From: Reclinomonas americana ATCC 50394
Taxonomy: Eukaryota > Jakobida > Jakobea > Jakobida
Reading direction: 5' to 3'
DNA: 64,000 nt
Assembly: GCA_048213135.1 (NCBI GenBank)
Contig: PS015009.1
Location: 1,736,001-1,800,000 of the forward strand
Of this stretch, positions 58,969 through 64,000 are shown piece by piece. A program made the position numbers and the translations under genes. Under the pieces are notes generated by a model. It saw only the letters and a list, made by a program, of their open reading frames with translations, was not told the origin of the DNA and made no database searches. Position 1 is the stretch's first letter, and every line of letters starts with the position of its first letter.

Positions 58969-60612
58969 GTGACTCCTGCAACCGTTTCTTCCGGTATAAA
59001 AAAATACCTGGCTGCTATCGACTGGAAGCTGCTGGTATTCCTGCTTTTGTTCGGACAGGTGAAACTGCTGCTGAAAGTAATAGCGGTACTGCTGATCTTT
59101 ATCTTTCGCCCCAATTTCCGTTTTGGTTTTCGCGATGGCCGGCTGCCGTTGTTTTACCTGGCTATGATCGCGATAGCTGTCATCAACCTGTTGCTTACCG
59201 GCCTGTTCCGTGATCTGCATTATGATATGGCTTTTGTACTGGGCTGTGGTTATTGGCTGCTCTGCCTGGCTGCCCTGCACCAGGTGAAACTGGCGGTTGA
59301 GATCAACACAGCGGAAGCCATTTACAAAACACTTGTTGTATACTTTATCCTGAATGCCATGGTATCGCTGGCCGTGTATACCGGTATTGTAATAGAAACC
59401 GGCACCATCAATCCTTACCGCTACCAGGGCAATTACCAGAAATATTTCATCGGCACCGGCGACTATATCAAAGGCATCAGTTTTGACACCTCTACCACCA
59501 ATGCCATACTCAATGCTTTTGGCGTACTGTTCTTTCTTTATAAACGCAACCTGGCGCTTACCTTAGTTTGCATGCTGGTGTTATTGCTCACGGGGAGCAA
59601 CATGATCAATATACTGCTGGTGCTTGTTTTTCTTTTCGTGATCATTTTTCAAAGTAACCGCGACAGGAAAAGTGTTATCCTCATTTGCCTGGCCATGCTC
59701 ACTGTTTTCTGGGTAAAAATATCGCCGCAAAACAATACCTATATCGCTGCTACATGGGAAAAGATAACCGGGGAAGATAAAAAGAATATACAGCCGGTCA
59801 GTAAACAACTGCGCATCACTGAGCGGCCCGACAGTACACTTTCTCCACGGGAAAAGAAGGAAAAGACAGCCCGTTTATATGTAGACAGTATTACCCTGGC
59901 CATGGCGAAGACACGTAAAACGGCTGTACAGGAAATACTGCCCGATACGGTATTGTCTGTTACAGGAAAGCCCATACTGCCGCACGACAACATTCATACG
60001 CCGGCCTTTCAGCATAAGTGGGATACCACAGCCTTACAAAAACAATTATCGGTATACGTAAAGAAGGAAAACCTGGAAGACAGTACTGTACAGGTCCGGG
60101 AAGGAAAGAAGCTCCCCGGGAAAATATTGGCCTGGAAACAAACGCTGGCCTTCTTAAAGGCACACCCCGGGAAATTGCTGACGGGAGCAGGTATGGGAAA
60201 TTTTTCTTCCAAGCTGGCTTTCAGAATAACCGGGCTCGGTATTGCCGGAAGTTACCCGCAGCAATACCAGTATGTTAATCCTGATTTTAAAAAGAATCAT
60301 CTTGAACTGCAGCTTTCCTATTACACCCGCAACGACAGCCTGCACTCGTTGACCAACAGCCCCAATTCGGTATACGGACAGTTGTTGAGTGAATACGGGT
60401 TACCGGGTGTGCTGGCTTTTATTTTTCTATACTTTTTCTTTTTTGCAAAACAGTATAAAAAAATGGATTACGGTCGCCCGGTACTATTGCTGATGCTGGC
60501 GGTTTTTTTTACGGATTACTGGTTTGAACAATTATCTGTAGTCGTATTCTTTGAATTGTTGCTTTTCCTGGATGCCAGGGAGAATAAAGACAGAACAGCC
60601 TATGCAACCTGA
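58969..60612 (+). CDS. O-antigen polymerase/ligase-like membrane protein (Wzy-type)
   Basis: A 547-residue membrane protein with about 11 segments. It begins with GTG at 58969 (GTG ACT CCT). The polymerase-like pattern is membrane segments 1-7 (YLAMIAIAVINLLLTGLFRD; FVLGCGYWLLCLAALHQVKL), then a very long hydrophilic loop of about 180 residues (TGEDKKNIQPVSKQLRITER ... YQYVNPDFKKNHLELQ) that ends at SPNSVYGQLLSEYGLPGVLA, where such enzymes hold their catalytic region. It would join repeat units at the periplasmic face. It overlaps the first glycosyltransferase gene by 11 bases. Its substrate is whatever oligosaccharide the neighbouring transferases build. Confidence 0.78.
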   Translation: MTPATVSSGIKKYLAAIDWKLLVFLLLFGQVKLLLKVIAVLLIFIFRPNFRFGFRDGRLPLFYLAMIAIAVINLLLTGLFRDLHYDMAFVLGCGYWLLCLAALHQVKLAVEINTAEAIYKTLVVYFILNAMVSLAVYTGIVIETGTINPYRYQGNYQKYFIGTGDYIKGISFDTSTTNAILNAFGVLFFLYKRNLALTLVCMLVLLLTGSNMINILLVLVFLFVIIFQSNRDRKSVILICLAMLTVFWVKISPQNNTYIAATWEKITGEDKKNIQPVSKQLRITERPDSTLSPREKKEKTARLYVDSITLAMAKTRKTAVQEILPDTVLSVTGKPILPHDNIHTPAFQHKWDTTALQKQLSVYVKKENLEDSTVQVREGKKLPGKILAWKQTLAFLKAHPGKLLTGAGMGNFSSKLAFRITGLGIAGSYPQQYQYVNPDFKKNHLELQLSYYTRNDSLHSLTNSPNSVYGQLLSEYGLPGVLAFIFLYFFFFAKQYKKMDYGRPVLLLMLAVFFTDYWFEQLSVVVFFELLLFLDARENKDRTAYAT

Positions 60613-61561
60613 TGTACAATTAACGGTGCTGATGCCGGTGTACAATGCCGGCGCATTCATCAGTGATGCCATAGCGTCGGTACTGGTGCAGGATTTCACT
60701 GCTTTTGAATTATTGATCATTAACGATGGTTCAACGGATGATACGGCTGAACAGGTAAACCGGTTTGGAGATCATCGCATCAGGCTCATCAGTCAGCCCA
60801 ACATGGGTATTGCCGCGGCACTGAACAACGGTCTGGTACAGGCAAAAGGAATTTATATAGCCAGGTTTGATGCTGACGATGTGTGTATGCCCGGCCGTTT
60901 GAGCAGGCAGCTCGGGTTCCTGTTATCGCACCCTGATCATGTTGCTGTTGGATGTGAAGCGGAATACATCACCCGTGAGGGAGAACACCTGTTTGGATTC
61001 AGTTGTATTGGATACGATGATGAGGAGATCAGGTCAAAACTTTATGTCTATTGTCCTTTTATCCACTCCGGGGTTATGTACAGGAAACAACCTGTGTTTG
61101 ATGCCGGAGGTTACTTTACCGATGCGCATAATTTTGAAGATTACCTGCTGTGGGTGAGACTGGCGAGGCTGGGAAAGTTTCACAACCTGCGTGAACAATT
61201 GATACAGGTGCGTTTTCATCCCGACTCTGTAACGATCGATGAAAAATGGCGGGGTGCCCGTTTCCGCCAGATCAAAAGAGAGAGTATACAACGGGGCTTT
61301 ATCTCCAGGGCAGAAGGAGATGAATTGCTGGCCATCATCCGCAAACAGGAAGTGCGGAAAATAAAAGAAGGGTCATACTATGCCCTGTGCGGTAAAAAAT
61401 ACCTGCTCGATAATTACCAGCCAGCCCGGGCAAGGTCTTTTTTGACAAAAGCGATAAAGAAACACCCGGCACGTATGGACAATTATGCTTTATACCTGCT
61501 GAGTTTTTTTCCCTGGCCGGTATTGCAATGGTTGCACCAGCGCAGTCCGAATACAATCTGA
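60602..61561 (+). CDS. Glycosyltransferase family 2
   Basis: A 319-residue GT-A-fold enzyme. VQLTVLMPVYNAGAFISDAI, LIINDGSTDDTAEQV and the metal site ARFDADDVCMPGRL are the family landmarks, with NFEDYLLWVRLARLGKF for the acceptor side. It transfers a sugar from a nucleotide donor in the cytoplasm onto the growing oligosaccharide. The start at 60602 overlaps the polymerase gene by 11 bases and its stop shares one base (TGATG) with the next gene. The sugar is not predictable. Confidence 0.92.
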   Translation: MQPDVQLTVLMPVYNAGAFISDAIASVLVQDFTAFELLIINDGSTDDTAEQVNRFGDHRIRLISQPNMGIAAALNNGLVQAKGIYIARFDADDVCMPGRLSRQLGFLLSHPDHVAVGCEAEYITREGEHLFGFSCIGYDDEEIRSKLYVYCPFIHSGVMYRKQPVFDAGGYFTDAHNFEDYLLWVRLARLGKFHNLREQLIQVRFHPDSVTIDEKWRGARFRQIKRESIQRGFISRAEGDELLAIIRKQEVRKIKEGSYYALCGKKYLLDNYQPARARSFLTKAIKKHPARMDNYALYLLSFFPWPVLQWLHQRSPNTI

Positions 61562-62640
61562 TGAAAGTAGTACTCATAACACGATCTACCCTGTACCGGG
61601 TGAAAGGCGGCGACACCATCCAGGTCACCGAAACAGCCCGTATGCTGGCGGCGCTGGGTATTCATGCGCACATCAGGCTGGCCAATGAAAAGATCAATTA
61701 CCGGGTGTACGACCTGCTGCACTTTTTTAATATCACCCGCCCGGCAGATATGCTGGTACACATCAGGCGTTCCCGAAAGCCATACGTAGTAACACCCATA
61801 TGGATTGATTACAGCGTGTACGATAAACAACAACGTACGGGTATTTCCGGTACTGTGCTGGGGCTGCTGGGCGAGGGAGGAGCTGAATATGCAAAAACAA
61901 TAGGCCGGTTCCTGGCAGGGAGAGATTCGCTGGCCAGTATAGATTATGCCTGGAAAGGACAGTCGCGGAGTATACGGGAAGTATTGCGTTCTGCCCGCTG
62001 CCTGCTGGTGAACAGCGAACAGGAATACTTTGATATCCGCGACCGGTACGGGGCGGTGCCATCATATGCTGTTGTTCCCAATGGTATTAACGGTGAAGCA
62101 TACACGCAGATGCTGAAAACCGAAAAAGAAAACGATCTGGTGCTTTGCGCCGCCAGGATAGAAGGGATTAAGAACCAGTATAACCTTATCAAGGCACTGA
62201 ACAATACCCGTTTCAGGCTTGTGCTTGCCGGGGCGCCGGCACCCGGTCAACAGCGGTACTACGAACAATGCAGGAAAGCAGCGGGAGGAAATGTATTGTT
62301 TACGGGACATCTTTCCACACCGGAACTGATGGCCTATTATGCCCAATCGAAAGTACATGTATTACCGGGCTGGTTTGAGTTATGCGGCCTGTCATCACTG
62401 GAAGCGGCAGCGATGGGATGCAATGTTGTGGTAAGTCCGAACGGTTATGCGAGGGATTATTTTAAGGAAGATGCTTTTTACTGCGACCCCGCCGATCCGC
62501 CATCGATCAGGCATTGCGTGGAACAGGCGGCTGCGCAACCTGTAAATGCATCACTGGCAGAAAGAATAAAAAACAACTACACCTGGCGGCAATCAGCAGA
62601 GAAAATAGCGGCAGTCTATAAAAACATATTACCTGTTTAA
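61561..62640 (+). CDS. Glycosyltransferase family 4
   Basis: A 359-residue GT-B-fold transferase. KGGDTIQVTETARMLAALGI (the N-terminal donor region), AVVPNGINGEAY, ALLCAARIEGIKNQYNLIKA-type LCAARIEGIKNQYNLIKA, and PGWFELCGLSSLEAAAMGCN with the EAAAMG donor contact are typical. It stands directly after the family 2 enzyme. It would add a further sugar to the unit. The last residues run into the following gene, which overlaps it. Confidence 0.9.
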   Translation: MKVVLITRSTLYRVKGGDTIQVTETARMLAALGIHAHIRLANEKINYRVYDLLHFFNITRPADMLVHIRRSRKPYVVTPIWIDYSVYDKQQRTGISGTVLGLLGEGGAEYAKTIGRFLAGRDSLASIDYAWKGQSRSIREVLRSARCLLVNSEQEYFDIRDRYGAVPSYAVVPNGINGEAYTQMLKTEKENDLVLCAARIEGIKNQYNLIKALNNTRFRLVLAGAPAPGQQRYYEQCRKAAGGNVLFTGHLSTPELMAYYAQSKVHVLPGWFELCGLSSLEAAAMGCNVVVSPNGYARDYFKEDAFYCDPADPPSIRHCVEQAAAQPVNASLAERIKNNYTWRQSAEKIAAVYKNILPV

Positions 62641-63736
62641 ATCATTACACATAGCGATACTGGGCTGCCGGGGTATACCCAACCATTACGGCGGCTTCGA
62701 ACAACTGGCTGAGCACCTGTCTAAAGGGTTGGTTGAGCATGGTCATACCGTTTCGGTTTATAATACACACGACCATCCTTACCAGGATAAGGTGTGGGAA
62801 AATGTTGAGATCATCCATTGCAACAACCCGGAAAAAAAACTCGGAACAGCGGGTCAGTTTCTTTATGACCGGAACTGTATCCTTGACGCCCGTGGAAGAA
62901 ACTTTGACGTGGTACTGTTCCTGGGTTATACCAGCAGTTCGGTATGGGGAAGATGGTTTCCCAGGTCGGTTATCATCTCTAATATGGACGGGCTGGAATG
63001 GAAGCGGAGTAAATACAGCCGGCCGGTACGCTGGTTCCTGCGCAGGGCGGAAGCCATGGCAATACGGTACAGTCATTTTTTTGTAGCAGATTCCCCCTTG
63101 ATACAGGACCGCCTGCAACAGCAATACGCGGTATCCAGCAAGTACATTGCTTATGGTGCCAGCCAGTATGAACAATATGATACAACTGTTCTGCAACAAT
63201 TCGGCCTCTCTGCCGGGGATTATGATATGCTGATGGCAAGGATGGAACCGGAGAACAATGTGGAAATGATCCTGAAGGGATTTACTGCAACAGGTGCCAG
63301 CCGCCGGTTACTCTTAGTTGGAAATATGCAGAATGCTTTCGGAAAAAAAATGATCAGCCGGTTTGGGCATGATAAGCGATTGGTTTTTGCTGGCCCCGTT
63401 TTTGACCAGGCGGTTAACCACAGCCTGCGGCATTACTGTTCACTTTATTTTCATGGGCATAGTGTGGGTGGCACTAATCCATCTTTGCTGGAAGCCATGT
63501 CTGACGGGGCATTGATTGCCGCACATGATAACGGTTTCAACAGGGCGGTGCTTGGCGACGATGCTTTTTATTTTTCAACAGCGGCAGATGTCAGCAGCAT
63601 CGTACAAACACAATCCGGTAATGAAGAAATGACGGAAAGAAATAAAGCCAGGATACAGGAGCAGTATAACTGGCCGCATATCATTGCCCAGTATGCCACT
63701 TTCATAGAACATTGTTATAACAGGAAAAAAAGATGA
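62633..63736 (+). CDS. Glycosyltransferase with DUF1972-type N-terminus
   Basis: A GT-B-like enzyme, 367 residues if begun at CTG 62633. The family start HIAILGCRGIPNHYGGFEQL is read in frame just after the previous stop. No ATG, GTG or TTG stands between the in-frame TAG at 62606 and this motif; the first canonical codon (TTG 62729) would cut it off. The CTG giving MFKSLHIAILG is the best remaining start. Later landmarks are VVLFLGYTSSSVWGRW, RMEPENNVEMILKGFTATGA and SVGGTNPSLLEAMSDGALIA. DUF1972 transferases are often annotated as rhamnosyl- or fucosyltransferases. The sugar is not known. Confidence 0.8.
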   Translation: MFKSLHIAILGCRGIPNHYGGFEQLAEHLSKGLVEHGHTVSVYNTHDHPYQDKVWENVEIIHCNNPEKKLGTAGQFLYDRNCILDARGRNFDVVLFLGYTSSSVWGRWFPRSVIISNMDGLEWKRSKYSRPVRWFLRRAEAMAIRYSHFFVADSPLIQDRLQQQYAVSSKYIAYGASQYEQYDTTVLQQFGLSAGDYDMLMARMEPENNVEMILKGFTATGASRRLLLVGNMQNAFGKKMISRFGHDKRLVFAGPVFDQAVNHSLRHYCSLYFHGHSVGGTNPSLLEAMSDGALIAAHDNGFNRAVLGDDAFYFSTAADVSSIVQTQSGNEEMTERNKARIQEQYNWPHIIAQYATFIEHCYNRKKR

Positions 63737-64000
63737 TGGCGATATTCGATATATGGGATTCACTTTCCAACAGGATAAGCTATTGGCTGCTGGGTGCATT
63801 CCTGGTTTTGTTACCGTATGATTTTTTTTACAGCGAACTGGCGCTGGCCTGCTTTGCTTTGCATACACTCATCCACCTGCGAAAAGAAAGAATAAAAAAT
63901 CTGTTCACCCGTAAAGTGGCGCTGCCCGTTTCCCTGTTCCTGCTGATCGTTGTTGCCATTTTCTACAGCCCCGATAAACCCGAGGCCCTGAACGTGACCA
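63733..64000 (+). CDS. Membrane protein, probable second O-antigen ligase/polymerase (partial)
   Basis: The 89 codons in the window begin at ATG 63733 (overlapping the previous stop as ATGA) and run off the right edge. They read WLLGAFLVLLPYDFFYSELA, then a polar loop and VALPVSLFLLIVVAIFYSPD. This looks like the first two or three membrane segments of an O-antigen ligase or polymerase. With the enzyme at 58969 it may mean one chain polymerase and one ligase in the cluster. The call is tentative because most of the protein is not seen. Confidence 0.55.
   Translation, partial: MMAIFDIWDSLSNRISYWLLGAFLVLLPYDFFYSELALACFALHTLIHLRKERIKNLFTRKVALPVSLFLLIVVAIFYSPDKPEALNVT

Overview
The window looks like a chromosome segment of a Bacteroidota bacterium, most likely of the Chitinophagaceae type. 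Four signs point there. (1) Promoters fit the Bacteroidota pattern of a TTG at -33, 20 bases, then TAnnTTTG at -7. (2) There are many lipoproteins, outer-membrane barrels and a TonB-type receptor. (3) LytS/LytTR signalling and a propeller-type regulator are present. (4) The long RHS-type exported proteins are of the DUF6443 kind typical of this group. Base composition is near 50% GC, with AT-rich islands in the RHS region. There is one assembly gap (19393-19574).

Layout. 1-3757: end of an Ig-like lipoprotein gene and a UvrD-type helicase with a fused Fe-S nuclease. 4011-6241: a compact peptide-modification candidate (small DUF1843-like protein, strong hairpin, radical SAM/SPASM enzyme, methyltransferase). 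6251-7810: TPR protein, tRNA-Arg(CCT) with promoter and terminator, a lipoprotein, and a decayed tRNA copy. 8313-9862: one exported barrel protein split at an A AAA AAC slip site. 9890-19667: an RHS operon with an exchanged C-terminal tip, a probable immunity gene and a displaced second tip. 19819-23229: a Crp-type regulator divergent from a methyltransferase/small protein/SulP operon, with two GTGA-N6-TNAC boxes between them. 24085-29700: two-component system, PAP2 phosphatase, PepSY-like protein and outer-membrane receptor. 29761-30893: DUF3634-like protein and rhomboid protease. 31645-34171: an alkylation-repair cluster (AlkD, AraC-Ogt, stand-alone Ada-like zinc module, AlkB). 34181-41959: VOC and DinB proteins, two AraC regulators, tandem YHS proteins, DoxX, NRDE, ATP-grasp and CPBP protease. 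42074-43717: cytochrome c and an NmrA-like protein. 43881-46784: two LytS-type kinases and one LytTR regulator. 46856-52655: a propeller protein with a degenerate kinase domain, divergent from a small helical protein and a repeat lipoprotein. 54047-56225: ECF sigma factor with a membrane-anchored barrel partner. 57470-64000: a surface polysaccharide cluster (flippase, polymerase, three glycosyltransferases, second polymerase or ligase).

The strongest new signals are regulatory. A 10-base direct repeat, CAATTCAT(A/T)C, recurs with an exact 21-base period upstream of the LytS/LytTR operon and again in the divergent region at 49987-50108, which suggests a small LytTR regulon. The Crp-type boxes match the R-E-x3-R recognition helix of the neighbouring regulator. 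The radical SAM cluster at 4011-6241 is the best candidate for an undescribed biosynthetic system. All family names are from reading the sequence and memory of the families; no database search was run.
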